Origin: Sporisorium sorghi
Lineage: Eukaryota; Basidiomycota; Ustilaginomycetes; Ustilaginales; Ustilaginaceae
Assembly (NCBI GenBank): GCA_023212695.1
Contig: JALCCG010000252.1
Coordinates: 1 to 30,853, forward strand
Length of the DNA: 30,853 nucleotides
Direction of reading: 5' to 3'
Below the pieces are notes generated by a model. The model was not told where the DNA came from, did no database searches, and saw nothing but the letters and a program-made list of their open reading frames with translations. The translations under genes and the position numbers were made by a program. This document shows, in pieces, positions 17,568 to 27,435 of this stretch. Each line of letters begins with the position of its first letter. The stretch's first letter is position 1.

Positions 17568-18176
17568 ATGCGATCGTTCACCTTCTCCACCGCGGCGCTC
17601 ATCGCCATCCTCCTCGCACTAGCCACACTCACCACTGCGCAGCTCGACGCGATCGACTCGGTTTCGCAACCATTCGAGCGCACGCTCGACGACGCCGCTG
17701 TGCTCTCCGAGCGCTCGCTGCTCGAAGCGCGCCAATCGACCAACACCACGTCGTCCTCTTCCTCATCCGCGCCCGCCTCTACCGCCACAGGCTCCGCGCC
17801 CGCCGGCGGCGACGCGACCATCACCGAACCCACCTGCTCCATGACCAACCACCTCGCGGTCAACCAGCAAGCCTCGTGGGGCAACGGCTTCATCAACACC
17901 TGCTGCGGCTTCGCCAAGGGCACACAGTGCTGGTACCGCAACCAAAACGCCGTCTCGTCCGACCTCGAGTGCGAAATCCCCAACTGCGCCGATCTGGAAT
18001 CGGAAGATGCCGCGAGGATGATCGGGTTTGTCCCGTTGAACTCGACGAACGGCAGCGGCAAGTATGGGAATATCTTCTTGAGTCTGGGCATGCTGTCGCC
18101 CGCCGCGATGGTCGCGCCGATGGTAGGCGTGGTTAGTGTCGTCGCGGCGCTGGTGGCGTTGATGGGGGCGCTGTGA
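17568..18176 (+). CDS. Small secreted cysteine-containing protein, probably GPI-anchored
   Basis: 202 residues. The signal peptide is at 1-24 (hydrophobic core LIAILLALATLTT, then AQ). A Ser/Thr-rich stretch (56-80) suggests O-glycosylation. A compact domain holds six cysteines, C90, C112, C113, C121, C135 and C140, including a CC pair, with NTCCGFAKGTQCWYRNQNA as its core. An Asn-Ser/Gly-rich site (about 158-165, NSTNGSG) precedes a C-terminal hydrophobic tail (about 171-202), the layout of a GPI-attachment signal. The domain is not one I can name. A cell-surface or wall role is inferred, and a role in host or environment contact is possible. The gene has a long promoter interval (2.3 kb) shared with cyanase on the other side of the tRNA gene. 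Confidence 0.82.
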   Translation: MRSFTFSTAALIAILLALATLTTAQLDAIDSVSQPFERTLDDAAVLSERSLLEARQSTNTTSSSSSSAPASTATGSAPAGGDATITEPTCSMTNHLAVNQQASWGNGFINTCCGFAKGTQCWYRNQNAVSSDLECEIPNCADLESEDAARMIGFVPLNSTNGSGKYGNIFLSLGMLSPAAMVAPMVGVVSVVAALVALMGAL

Positions 18177-18466
18177 GGGGTGGGAGAGGGGAGAAGTTTC
18201 GGTTTCTTTTGGTTGTGACTTTGTGGTTTCTTGTTCTCCTCGCTGCCCTTTTCGCGCGAGTGCTTTGTATCGTTAGTGCCGTTGCTCACCGTTTGCTGTT
18301 TTTTTGTTTTTGTTTTTTTTTTTTTTTTTGTTTTTTAAGTTGGAATCTCAGCTCGTGTGTGCGCAAGCAGCAAAAGGCTGCATCGGAGGGGATACTGAGA
18401 CGAGTTGCGAATACAAAACAAGACAGTGCGAAAGAGACAAATGGGAACAAGTGGGTGGCTACGAGG
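18177..18466. other. 3' intergenic spacer between convergent genes
   Basis: 290 bp between the stop of the GPI-type gene and the stop of Sgf11, with a T17 run at 18313-18329. No gene is seen. Confidence 0.7.
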
Positions 18467-18977
18467 CTAGAAAGAGTCTGCATCGCTCTGGTCGGAAGCG
18501 CTTTCGACGTCGATGAACTCGCCGTCGCTGCCACGCTCTCTCTGCAATCCGCCGTTGGAAGCGGCGGGTGGCTTGGCCTTGGTGGCTGTACTTCGTGCGT
18601 GCGTGACGCTGGTGACCTGCATGTCGTCGTCTTCGTCATCTTCTTCGTCCTGATCGTCGTCGTCGTCGTCGTCGTCGTCATCGTCGTCGTCTTCTTGGTC
18701 TTCGTCCTCGATAGGATGAGATTTGCGGTTGGTGGAGAGTAGCGTGTCCGAGTCCGAGTCGTCGGCGACGACGAATGTCTTTGGTTTGGGTGTTGAGGTT
18801 GAGGAGGATGGTGTGGCTCGGAGTGGGATTTTGATCTTGGTGCCGCTGCTTGGTGGACGTGGTGCAGCGGATGCAGCGGCCAGCGCGACATCGTCGTCGT
18901 CGTCATCATCGTTGTCGTCCGAGATCTCGCCTTCCTCCTCATTCGAATCACCGTCCGACGCGTCGTGGTACGAGTCG

Positions 18978-19012
<35 letters not shown>

Positions 19013-19846
19013 GAGGCGTTTGCGCTTCTTGCTGGGCGAAGCTGCTTTTTTGCTGCCGTTCTTCCCCGATGTGCCTGCTTTGCCGCTCAAGGGGGTGGAG
19101 CCGTTGTTGTTGGGATTGAGCGGTGAGCCGCTGAGCACGGTCGAGGTGCTCAGCCCGGACGGCGCGAAAGGTTGCGACGAATAGGAGCGGTTCATGCCCA
19201 TGCCCAAGCTGTCTGAGGGAGGCGGAGTGGGTGAGCTGGTCTTGATGCGTTTGTTCATCCTCGCATTGGCCAGCGAGCTTGCTGCGAGCGGACTGCTTCC
19301 GCGCTTCAAGCCATTTTTGGTGCCAGCCGCAGCGCCATTCTTGCGCTTTGCAAAGCTGTCGTCGTCCGCATCACTAGCATACCTCGGAGTGCCCGTTCCG
19401 CTCTGTCTGCTAGAGCCCGCCAAGCTGCTCGTCGTCGCCTTAGCGTTCCTCGCTGCCCCCTTGCGTCCACCTTTGCTGCCCATACCCATGCATTTCGCAA
19501 GATGGGTAGCGTAGCGATTGGAGCTCACCTGGCGCGAGCAGACGAGACACTCAAAGAGCGGATTGTTCGAGTAGTAGTCGGGCTTGTGCGCTGCTGTCGT
19601 CGACGTCGACGTCGCGCCAGGCACGGGCGTTGCGGATCGAGACGGCGTGTTGGAAGCGTCCAAGTTTGAGATTAAAGACTGTTCGGCGGCAGGGGCGTGC
19701 GCCTGGCATCGTACGCCGCAGAGGTGGCAGATGGAGCGGGCACGTTTGATCTTGGCGTGGGTGTGGATAGCCGTGTCGAGCACGATCTCGCGCAGAAACG
19801 AGTCGAGGAACTTGGCGGCTAGCAGCGCCTTTGGATCGTTGGACAT
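18467..19846 (-). CDS. SGF11: SAGA deubiquitinase-module subunit Sgf11 (ATXN7L3-like) with long acidic tail
   Basis: 459 residues from the Met at 19846, chosen because the conserved N-terminal helix begins there (AAKFLDSFLREIVLDTAIHTHAKIKRA); the frame is open to 20002 but that extension looks unlike the family. The helix is the part of Sgf11 that binds the Ubp8-Sus1-Sgf73 module. A second CxxC follows in ICHLCGVRC. The Sgf11 zinc finger is ECLVCSRQVSSNRYATHLAKC, with ligands C100, C103, H115 and C119; it docks the module on the nucleosome acidic patch for removal of ubiquitin from H2B. The rest (about 125-459) is disordered: Ser/Pro-rich with basic patches, then three Asp-rich blocks encoded by GAC/GTC repeats, of about 11, 7 and 13 consecutive Asp. 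Yeast Sgf11 is only about 100 residues, so this tail is remarkable. It may be a chaperone-like histone contact, but this is inference. Confidence 0.9.
18654..18692. repeat. Trinucleotide microsatellite (CGT/ACG) encoding poly-Asp
   Basis: Near-perfect GTC units on the plus strand, in frame inside the Sgf11 gene, with one CATC interruption. In-frame, so length changes would alter only the Asp count. Confidence 0.85.
18979..19010. repeat. Trinucleotide microsatellite (CGT)n, 10.7 copies, encoding poly-Asp
   Basis: Uninterrupted CGT repeat in the Sgf11 gene, giving the block of about 11 Asp residues that precedes ADSYHD. Confidence 0.9.
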
Positions 19847-21083
19847 GGTTGTCGCGGACCACCGATACCATGTGAAGGGCTGGTGTTTGAAAGTGTAATG
19901 GTGATGCTCAGAGCGTGCAGTTGAACACCAAGACAAGGCTCCTTTCGGAAAGCAGTTGGACCCTCGAAGCTGCTTCGCTAGCTCGGATTTCGGCAACGCC
20001 AACAGCTAGCGCATGTGGAGTCGTGCGAATAAAATAAAATAAAATTGGCATGCGTTTGTTGCGGCGTAACATTTCAGAAAATTCGCCTTTGGCCTGCTTC
20101 TCTCCAAAGACAGAACGGCAGCTTTGCATGGATGATTCATGGCACTGCCGGCATCCTGTACACCGAGCGAGCCAATGTCGTTATCAGCCGGCACTTGCGA
20201 ATTTGAAAGAAGTGATAAGAAAGCGATGCGAGACGGCGAATGCTGCAAAGGACAGAAATGCGGAGGCGAGGTCGGTCCATACGCTCCAGAAAGGATGAGC
20301 GGAATGGAAAATATGGAACGACCGGCAAACATTCGAATGGCGAAAAGAACGGCGTGTCGAGAGCAAAGAAACAAGCACCGCCCTGCAGATGCGCCGGCAC
20401 TCGAGCCGTTTTCTCTTCATCTTGTGGCAACTCTCGTTCGACCGCCGTCTCTCGAAAGATTGCATTTGACAGCAAAGAGAGAGTGTGTTGAGGATGAGCC
20501 GATCGATGGTCGAAAGCCAGTTGTGCTTGATCAAGAGGGTGTTGTGCTCAAAGGAAGCATGGCAAAGGCAGCAGGAAATCCAGAGACGCAGCTCAGGGAC
20601 CCAATAAAAATAAAAAAAAATAAAAAAAAAAAAAGAATTGAGCCGAGGCAGCAAAAAGTGCCATTTCAGAAAATTTTAGAGCCTTTTGGCACTTCTTCTC
20701 AGTCGCCTCGTCCGCTTTCTTGGCCAAGAAAGCGTCGGATCGACAAGCGATGCGGAGAAGGGGCAGAAGCAAAGCAAGCGACGCCTTTTCTCTCATCGAT
20801 GATTCATCCACCCCCGCTTCTCTCTCTCTATCGTCACTCTTCCATCTTGATCACATCCTTCCAATGGCGAAAGGAGGAATTTGGCGTGAAGGTTGCTTCA
20901 ATTCCAGTTTTTCTCTCTTCCTCCATCATCTTCGAACACCGTCCTGGCCAAGCGGTGTCGACCCTCATGCTCTGATCATGGTCTCCGCAACGCCATCCGC
21001 ATAGGCGTCTGCTAGTAGCGCTCTCAAGACATGGACGCCACTTCTCCCTCATCGTCATTCGTTGATCCAGCCGCTGCTCCATA
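19847..21083. other. Divergent intergenic region between SGF11 and the alpha-arrestin gene
   Basis: 1.24 kb carrying both promoters. It has an A-rich low-complexity block (20604-20634, with a run of 13 A) and a pyrimidine-rich stretch before the arrestin start. The 20139-20975 plus ORF crosses the A-rich block and shows no domain, so I do not call it. Confidence 0.6.
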
Positions 21084-23933
21084 ATGTCGCCTCCTGCTAG
21101 CGTCACCATCACACAGCTCGAGCCCGTCGTCTTTCTCCGCGGCCAGTCCTCTTCCGGCGAAGATGCTCGCGGTCGACGTCGCCCTGTCAACATCGATGCG
21201 CCTCCCTCTCAGCTTCGTGGCCTCGTCACCCTTTACCTCCCCAAACCCTCAAAGATCAAGGAAATCACCGTCTCGCTCAAGGGCACCGCAAAAACGGACT
21301 GGCCAGAAGGCATCGGTCCCAATCGCGTGGAGCTGGTCGAGGAAATGACCATCTTTCATCACACTATCAGCCTCTACAATGCAAAGCACGATAAAGCTAT
21401 TGCCGCAGGAACACGGCCTCGAAGCAACTCGGTCGGTCCGGGCATTGGCTTGCAGGAAGATGTCGACTGGGACTATGCCGCTGCTGCCAACGCACGCCCA
21501 CCAGCAGCATCCACCAACAACAACAGATCCTCCAGGTCCACCTCGGCTAGCAGCTCGCGTCACGCCAGTAGCTCCAGTCGTAAGGATGAAGACCGACCCA
21601 AGAGCTCCAATGGAAACGGCTCCACCAGTGGCAGCAATCTGGCGCGTCAGATTGCCGGCGCCGCTGCCAAAGCAGGCACCGCCATGATCCCTCCCACTCT
21701 GCGTCCGGACATGGGCCTCAGCAAGTCCAAGGAACCGCCGTCTTCCTCTTCCTCTTCTCGCAACCGACCTCCTCTCGAGCGCACCGGTTCCGGCACCACA
21801 TCATGGACGCCCTATGCAACCAGCCCTGAGTCCAACTTGAACACACCCGCACAGTCGCCGTTATGGTCGCGCACACCAGGCTCAGCGCCTACCGCCTCCT
21901 TCTTTGACGGTCGCAGTCCACATGCCGCACAACATCAGGACCTGTCTGGGTGGCACGACTACCTTGAGTCGCAGGGACACGAGCGACCTCCTCTCTACGC
22001 ACCTCGCTCAGCTCCCTTGCAAGGCTACGATGCATGGCCCACCGAGCCTCCGACCGATTCGTCCCCAGTCGCCGAGGACGTGGTTCTTGCGTCGGGTTAC
22101 AGTGCTCCCAGCGGAGCAGGACTCAGCGCGACGGCTACCGCATCAGAAAGCAGTACTCAGAATGCGACCGATGCCGCCGTTGTACCTATCCCAGGTCAAT
22201 CGCCGCCAAGGTCTGCGGCCGTATCAGCGTCAGGCACCTCTGCACCTCCAGGCAGAAGCATCCTTCACACCCAGCCACCTGCCGCACCTCGTGCCAACCA
22301 GCAAATGGTGCGCTTCGATCCACAGTCTCGTGTCGACAATGCTCCTACTTCCTCCAGCAACGGTGTCGCGCCCAGACCTAATGGCAACAAAAGCGCTCCG
22401 TCTAGCCGCCGAAACTCGGTCGAATTGCACGACACCAAAGCCAGCAAAAGCAAATCTAGCAGCAAGTCGAGCACCGACAGCAAGTCCAAAAAGCCAGGTC
22501 TCAAGACGCTCATCAACGGTCTTCTCAAGGAACCCACCGCTGACCACAGAGCGCACAGCGAAGAAGCCGTCCATTCCGACTCGAAGGAGTTCAAGAAAGG
22601 CACCTACACCTATCCCATCTGCATCTCGCTGCCGTCCAATCTGCCTCCGACGCTCCATGCCGACTTCGGCTTCAACCGATACGTCCTTCGCGCCAACGTC
22701 ATCCGTGCCGGTGCATTGACGCCCAACCTTGTCGCCGAGCGAGAAGTCAATCTCATCCACGCACCCGACGAGGATGCGCTCGAAGAGACCGACTCGATCA
22801 TTGTCGAGCGATGCTGGGAAGACTTGCTCTCCTACATGGTCGTATTTAGCGGCAAGAGTTTCCCCATCGGTCAGCAGATCCCGCTCTGGCTCAAGTTTGT
22901 GCCGCTCGGCAAGGTCAAGATCTACCGCATCCTCGCCACGCTCGAAGAACGCACCGATTACTTTGCCAAAGGCAGGCGCGTTGCGAGACACGAAGTCCCC
23001 AGGAAGTGGACCTTGATGAAGGTGGCGCATGCCTCGGCCACCGAGCCTATCCTGCCCATTCTGTCGGACTCGGCGGATGCGTTGGAGCAGAGTCCGCTCG
23101 CCAACATGGCTCGTGCCGCCGCCGCCTCCGATGATCAAGACTCGGATGCGCTGCCGTCCATCCTGGATCCCACGGGTCCGTGGGAGCTAGCGACGGAGCT
23201 CAGCATTCCGGCTTGCGGTACCACCCGCATCAATCTCAGCACCAACCACTCCAAGTCGAATATTGCTGTGCATCATTTGGTCCGGTTGTCGATCCGTGTC
23301 GGCAAGTCGGAAGGCGATTGGGAGGTGTGGAATGACAATGTCGGCACGTCGAGTTCGGCAGCCAAACCGACGCCTCGGCTGTACGACATTATCATCGAGG
23401 CGCCCATCACGCTGACCTCGTCGCACACGGCTACCGAGTGGACCGCGCTGCCGAACTATTGGAGTCTGCCCGCCGAGCCTGTTGATCAGGACGCGGATCG
23501 AAGTGGCGAGGTCGATGTGCCACTGCGACCTGCGCTGCCCTCACCCGTGCTGACGAGCAGGACCGGGTTGGTGGGGCAGAATGCCAGCCCAGCGACACCT
23601 CTGCGCTCGCCGACGGGCAGCAGCGGCAGTGGCATGAGCGGCTCGCCGCCCGTGTCGCGCAACCCGACGCAGCTGTCGAGGCGATGGCTCGCGCTCAGTG
23701 CGGATCATATCGCAAGAGACGGCCACAATGCTGCTGCTGCGTCGAGTGGCGCCGGTTCGGCGGTCTCGGCGCCGCCGCCTGCGTATCGGCCGAACGCGAG
23801 GACGGGCGAGACGACGGTCGCGTCGACGAGTATGAGTCGCTCGCCGTCTGACAGCAGTGGTGGTCAGACTTTGAGCGGGTCTGCGTCGGCTGTGAATCAG
23901 GGCAGCGCGTATAACGTCGGTATGGCTCATTGA
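21084..23933 (+). CDS. Alpha-arrestin, Art1/Ldb19-like ubiquitin-ligase adaptor
   Basis: 949 residues, one exon. Members of this family recruit the Rsp5/Nedd4-type ubiquitin ligase to plasma-membrane transporters to trigger their endocytosis. The N-terminal arrestin sheet is at about 1-115 (LRGLVTLYLPKPSKIKEITVSLKG, then EEMTIFHHTISLYNA). It is interrupted by a disordered Ser/Pro-rich insert of nearly 400 residues. The fold resumes at about 504 (KKGTYTYPICISLP, GFNRYVLRANVIR) and continues through the C-terminal arrestin part to about 770 (WLKFVPLGKVKIYRILATLEE, then VHHLVRLSIRVG). Two PPxY motifs that bind WW domains are present, PPLY (302-305) in the insert and PPAY (898-901) in the tail. 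The insert and tail are rich in potential phosphorylation sites, which is how this family is regulated. The interrupted N-domain is characteristic of Ldb19. Its cargo cannot be inferred from sequence. Confidence 0.88.
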   Translation: MSPPASVTITQLEPVVFLRGQSSSGEDARGRRRPVNIDAPPSQLRGLVTLYLPKPSKIKEITVSLKGTAKTDWPEGIGPNRVELVEEMTIFHHTISLYNAKHDKAIAAGTRPRSNSVGPGIGLQEDVDWDYAAAANARPPAASTNNNRSSRSTSASSSRHASSSSRKDEDRPKSSNGNGSTSGSNLARQIAGAAAKAGTAMIPPTLRPDMGLSKSKEPPSSSSSSRNRPPLERTGSGTTSWTPYATSPESNLNTPAQSPLWSRTPGSAPTASFFDGRSPHAAQHQDLSGWHDYLESQGHERPPLYAPRSAPLQGYDAWPTEPPTDSSPVAEDVVLASGYSAPSGAGLSATATASESSTQNATDAAVVPIPGQSPPRSAAVSASGTSAPPGRSILHTQPPAAPRANQQMVRFDPQSRVDNAPTSSSNGVAPRPNGNKSAPSSRRNSVELHDTKASKSKSSSKSSTDSKSKKPGLKTLINGLLKEPTADHRAHSEEAVHSDSKEFKKGTYTYPICISLPSNLPPTLHADFGFNRYVLRANVIRAGALTPNLVAEREVNLIHAPDEDALEETDSIIVERCWEDLLSYMVVFSGKSFPIGQQIPLWLKFVPLGKVKIYRILATLEERTDYFAKGRRVARHEVPRKWTLMKVAHASATEPILPILSDSADALEQSPLANMARAAAASDDQDSDALPSILDPTGPWELATELSIPACGTTRINLSTNHSKSNIAVHHLVRLSIRVGKSEGDWEVWNDNVGTSSSAAKPTPRLYDIIIEAPITLTSSHTATEWTALPNYWSLPAEPVDQDADRSGEVDVPLRPALPSPVLTSRTGLVGQNASPATPLRSPTGSSGSGMSGSPPVSRNPTQLSRRWLALSADHIARDGHNAAAASSGAGSAVSAPPPAYRPNARTGETTVASTSMSRSPSDSSGGQTLSGSASAVNQGSAYNVGMAH

Positions 23934-24272
23934 CAAGGCTTGCTCATCGGACAGTATCTTACACGCTAGAATCCTTTATCATTTGTACTTGTAGATCTCG
24001 TAGATCTCGTCGTCACCTCATTGCAATCGGTTCCTTATATCGTCGCTTTGTCAGTGCAGCGCGTGGTGATAGCGACGTCGGTGGGCACGGCGATGGAAAG
24101 CTTGAGGGTCGCAGCCAAGTTGGGGGTCTCAAGGAATGCATGCGCGCACCGGCTCGCGCAAACGACAGTCGTTGAGAAGTGAGATGGATTCAACAAGTAT
24201 ATTCAGCATGCAAGAAGCACAACAAACGAAAGCAAAAGAGGACAGAGTATAGGCGACCAGCGAGATGGCCTC
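23934..24272. other. 3' spacer between convergent arrestin and acyl-CoA oxidase genes
   Basis: 339 bp, including a short imperfect duplication (TAGATCTCGTAGATCTCGTCGTC near 23992). No gene is seen. Confidence 0.65.
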
Positions 24273-26504
24273 TCAAAGGTTGGAACGCTTCGCAGCCGCT
24301 CGCAGCAGCGGGCCGATCTCGGTGTTGTACCAGTCCGGCACGCCCTTTCCGATGTTGCTCGAGCCGTACTTGTAGACGCCGACCTTGTCGATGCTTTCGA
24401 GGTTGGGCACGGAACCGGGGTGGTTGAGCGGGTTAGCCTCTGCGTCGGCCATCAATTGCTCGTACACTCTGCCGTCCTTCCTGCCGAGACTTGAGCCGAG
24501 CTCCCAGTCGAGCCAGCCAAAGCCGTCCGAGAGGCCGATGACCTGCGGGAGGATCTCGGTGACGAGCTCGCGGATCGCCTTCTCGAGCAAAATCACCGAG
24601 TCGGGCGTGAGGATCGCCTGGCCGGTGGCGTACCCGGCGAGGCTGCGGCCGGCGCTGGCGGGCAGCACGAGCGGGGTGATGTTGCGCGAGAGCGCAGTGA
24701 GCGCGTGCAGCGTGACGAGCTTGTTGAGCCACTGGCATTCCTTGGCGCCCAGACGCTCGGCGTCGTCGCGGATGCCCTCGCCGAACCATAGGTCGACGAC
24801 GAACTCGGCGTGCGACTTGGCGACCTCGATGCATTCGAACGATAGGTCGACGAAGGGTCGGCCGCTCTTGATTTCGGCGCGCAGGTCGACGACGAGTTGC
24901 GCAGCGCGCAGCCCGAGCGCGGCAGAGTAGACTTCAGGCTTGTACCAGTCCGAGGCGGACTTGGGCTGGGTGAATGCGATGGCACCCTTCTGGCTGATTG
25001 CCTGCAAGAAGCCCGAGGTGGCGGCGACCTTGGTCTGCGGGTTGGCCTCGAGCTCGCCGCTGATCTTGAGCATCGCCCTACCCACCTGCGAAGCAAGCAC
25101 AATGTTGTCACCCTCGTACGTCACCGCCGGCGCCTGCTCGGGGAACACCGAGGTAAAACCCGCATACGCCGAGAACCCGTGTCCGCCCAGCGCCTGCCTG
25201 CACTCCTCGATCCCGTCCAACGCCTGCTTGGTGCAGTACGCCTTGAGCGACGACGACGCCACGTGCACGTCGGCGAGCAGCTCCGTGTTGCCCTCGTCGA
25301 GCTGCTGCGCCATGTCCTCGTACAGCGTGCGCATCCGCCGCCCCGCCAAGATGTACGCATACGCTTTCGCCAGCAGCGGCAGGATACGACGCGCCGTCGA
25401 CGGGTACGATAGCACCGAGCGCTCGATGTCGTTGACATCCCTCGACGAAGGGTCGCGGAACTGCCTGCGCACGAGCGCATAGCGCGTCGCGATCGTCACA
25501 CCGCGCGAGAGCATCCACCCCGTGCGGTCGATCATCTGGGAGCGGATGAAGATCATCCCGCCGTAGCTCAGCTTGTCGTTGGGAGGCTCGACGTACTCTC
25601 CGCCCTTTTTGACCTTGGCGTGCTTGCTGAGCATGTGGTCTCGGGGGATGCGGAAGCGGTTGAAGCGCGCCCAGCCGTTGTCGAGGCCGCCAAAGGCACC
25701 GTACGTCTTTGGTCCGATGTCGCCGGCGACGATGCCGTCGAGCAGCTTGCCGGTGTCCATATCGCGGAGTTGGGTGAAGAACAGATGCGGGCCGTAGCGT
25801 TTGCCGTGGATGATGAGCTGCGCCTGCACCACACCGTGCGTCGCCGTGGTCCCCAACCCACCTGCCCACCACTTGGTCGAAGTCAGCGTCGGCGAGTGCA
25901 GCACAAACCCGTCCGACGCCTCGTCGTACGTACACGTCGTCTCCAACTGCTGCACATTCGTCCCGTGCCCCAGCTCAGTCTGCATGTAGCAACCCAGAAT
26001 CTCGTGGTTCATCGCCTTCTGCCCCCACCGCTCGATCTGCTCCGCATTACCCTGCCCAAAGATCACCGGCACAAACGCCACCCAGTGGATCGTGATCGGA
26101 CTCTGCAGGTCGAGCGTAAGTGCGGCTTCGATGATCTCGTGCGTCGTCCACTCGTGCTTTTCGCCCAGCTCGAGCAACCGACGACACGCAAAGTGCGACT
26201 GGCGCATCTGCTGCTCCCGGTTCATGTGCACCATGCGCTTCTTCCAGTTGCCAAAGATCGGGTCTTTGGAGAGGATCGTCATGACTTTTTTGCGCGAGTC
26301 GTTGTCGATTCGGGCGTCGCGGAGGGTGTCTTCGATGCGCGCGGGGTCAAAGTCGGCGGCGGCGCGTGCGGCGGCCATGTCTCGGGAGGTGCGTGCGGCT
26401 ACTTCGCCCATGGGGATGGGGAGGGTGACCTTGGCTGCGGGCCAGGAGCCGACGGGCTCGTTGAGCGGTTGGAAGGTGGTCGATTTGGGGTCTGGGGTCG
26501 ACAT
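24273..26504 (-). CDS. POX1: Peroxisomal acyl-CoA oxidase
   Basis: 743 residues from the Met at 26504 (MSTPDPK...). The frame is open to another Met at 26573, giving 766 residues; I prefer the shorter because the added N-terminus is a Pro/Thr/Ser stretch. The enzyme uses FAD to oxidise acyl-CoA to trans-2-enoyl-CoA, giving H2O2, the first step of peroxisomal beta-oxidation. The N-terminal alpha domain contains a 'MNREQQMRQSHFACRR' block. GCYMQTELGHGTN (171-183) is the FAD/substrate signature of the middle domain, with STKWWAGGLGTTATH after it. The C-terminal helical domain has CRQALGGHGFSAYAGF and the YEGDN motif, E464 being the catalytic base. The protein ends in SNL, a weak PTS1-type tripeptide. 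No intron is needed. A CCTCGG hexamer, the core of the fatty-acid response element known from Aspergillus and relatives, is present about 454 bp upstream; one copy may be chance. Confidence 0.94.
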   Translation of the reverse strand: MSTPDPKSTTFQPLNEPVGSWPAAKVTLPIPMGEVAARTSRDMAAARAAADFDPARIEDTLRDARIDNDSRKKVMTILSKDPIFGNWKKRMVHMNREQQMRQSHFACRRLLELGEKHEWTTHEIIEAALTLDLQSPITIHWVAFVPVIFGQGNAEQIERWGQKAMNHEILGCYMQTELGHGTNVQQLETTCTYDEASDGFVLHSPTLTSTKWWAGGLGTTATHGVVQAQLIIHGKRYGPHLFFTQLRDMDTGKLLDGIVAGDIGPKTYGAFGGLDNGWARFNRFRIPRDHMLSKHAKVKKGGEYVEPPNDKLSYGGMIFIRSQMIDRTGWMLSRGVTIATRYALVRRQFRDPSSRDVNDIERSVLSYPSTARRILPLLAKAYAYILAGRRMRTLYEDMAQQLDEGNTELLADVHVASSSLKAYCTKQALDGIEECRQALGGHGFSAYAGFTSVFPEQAPAVTYEGDNIVLASQVGRAMLKISGELEANPQTKVAATSGFLQAISQKGAIAFTQPKSASDWYKPEVYSAALGLRAAQLVVDLRAEIKSGRPFVDLSFECIEVAKSHAEFVVDLWFGEGIRDDAERLGAKECQWLNKLVTLHALTALSRNITPLVLPASAGRSLAGYATGQAILTPDSVILLEKAIRELVTEILPQVIGLSDGFGWLDWELGSSLGRKDGRVYEQLMADAEANPLNHPGSVPNLESIDKVGVYKYGSSNIGKGVPDWYNTEIGPLLRAAAKRSNL

Positions 26505-27435
26505 GTTGGCAGGTGAGATGTGAGGCAAGGTGGTGGTCGATGGGAAAGGAGCAGTCGGTGAGAGTGGCGGCAATGTCTTTGGGGCGAGATGAAGCGGAGA
26601 CCGAGCGTCGTCTGAGAGAAGGTGTGTATGAAAGGGAAAGGACCACGCTGCTCAGATGGTGGGAAGATGAGATGAAGCAGACGATGGAGGGACACCAACC
26701 TCAAGTCCCTTTCTATATGTCTCGTGTCGCACAGAGCAACACACAGCAGGGACCGCAGAAGTGCGCTTTCAACAAGCAAAAGCAGAGCAGCAGCCGCCGA
26801 CAAGGAATGACACCAGCAGGGGTCTCTCTTTCGCAACAAGAAGAAGCGATGTTCAAAATGCGGGGTTCGCCCAAAAACAAGGGCAGCAGAGAGCATTTCA
26901 ACCCCGCATCTCCAGAGAGACTCGCAGCTGAAAGAAGCAGCCGCCAACCAACACACACCGAGGGAGAGGACCCTGAGCGAGCGACACGCGAAGGAGAGAA
27001 CAACACGCTTACGGAGTCCAACAAGCTACAAGATGGCCACCAGTGTGGGGATAGAGAGAGAGAGAAGCAGCGAAATTTCAAGCGAGGAGTATCAAGCGAA
27101 TGGAAGCCGGTGAACGAGGACGGCCTTGCGGTTGCAGATCGTCTTGCACCGTTGTATAAGGGTCGAGCAGCGCTCAGAGGGAGCCGGCAGAAGCATAGAC
27201 ACCGTTGGATAGAGCCGGCTCAGAGCTGGAAAAGAAAGAGCAAGCGAGCTTCAGCAAGCGAGTTATCCCAAGCGCGCATGATGGCCGCCCAACATTTTTT
27301 CGCCGTTGCAGATCGCTCTCTCGTCGCCAGCAAGCTTAGCTCATGGTCATCTCACAGCTCTCTCACACACGCAATGAAGACTAGGCCTAACAGTGTCATT
27401 CATCAGCAAACGTGGCCATAAGACGCAGCGAAAGA
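26505..27435. other. Intergenic region upstream of acyl-CoA oxidase
   Basis: 930 bp with the acyl-CoA oxidase promoter and the 3' end of the ferroportin gene (same direction, upstream gene). The 26513-27421 plus ORF is Lys/Glu/Arg-rich without a domain. No tRNA or repeat is seen. Confidence 0.6.
26958..26963 (-). promoter_or_regulatory. CCTCGG hexamer, possible Far-type fatty-acid response element
   Basis: CCGAGG on the plus strand, CCTCGG on the gene strand, about 454 bp upstream of the acyl-CoA oxidase start. In ascomycetes FarA/FarB-type regulators bind this core in beta-oxidation promoters. A single six-base match is weak evidence. Confidence 0.25.

Noticed and set aside
20139..20975. 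Plus-strand ORF of 278 codons upstream of the arrestin gene
   Set aside because: It reads through A-rich low complexity (Lys runs) and has no recognisable domain; it is probably a chance open frame in a promoter region.
26513..27421. Plus-strand ORF of 302 codons upstream of acyl-CoA oxidase
   Set aside because: Composition is Lys/Arg/Glu/Ser with no conserved motif, and it overlaps the promoter region of the minus-strand oxidase gene.
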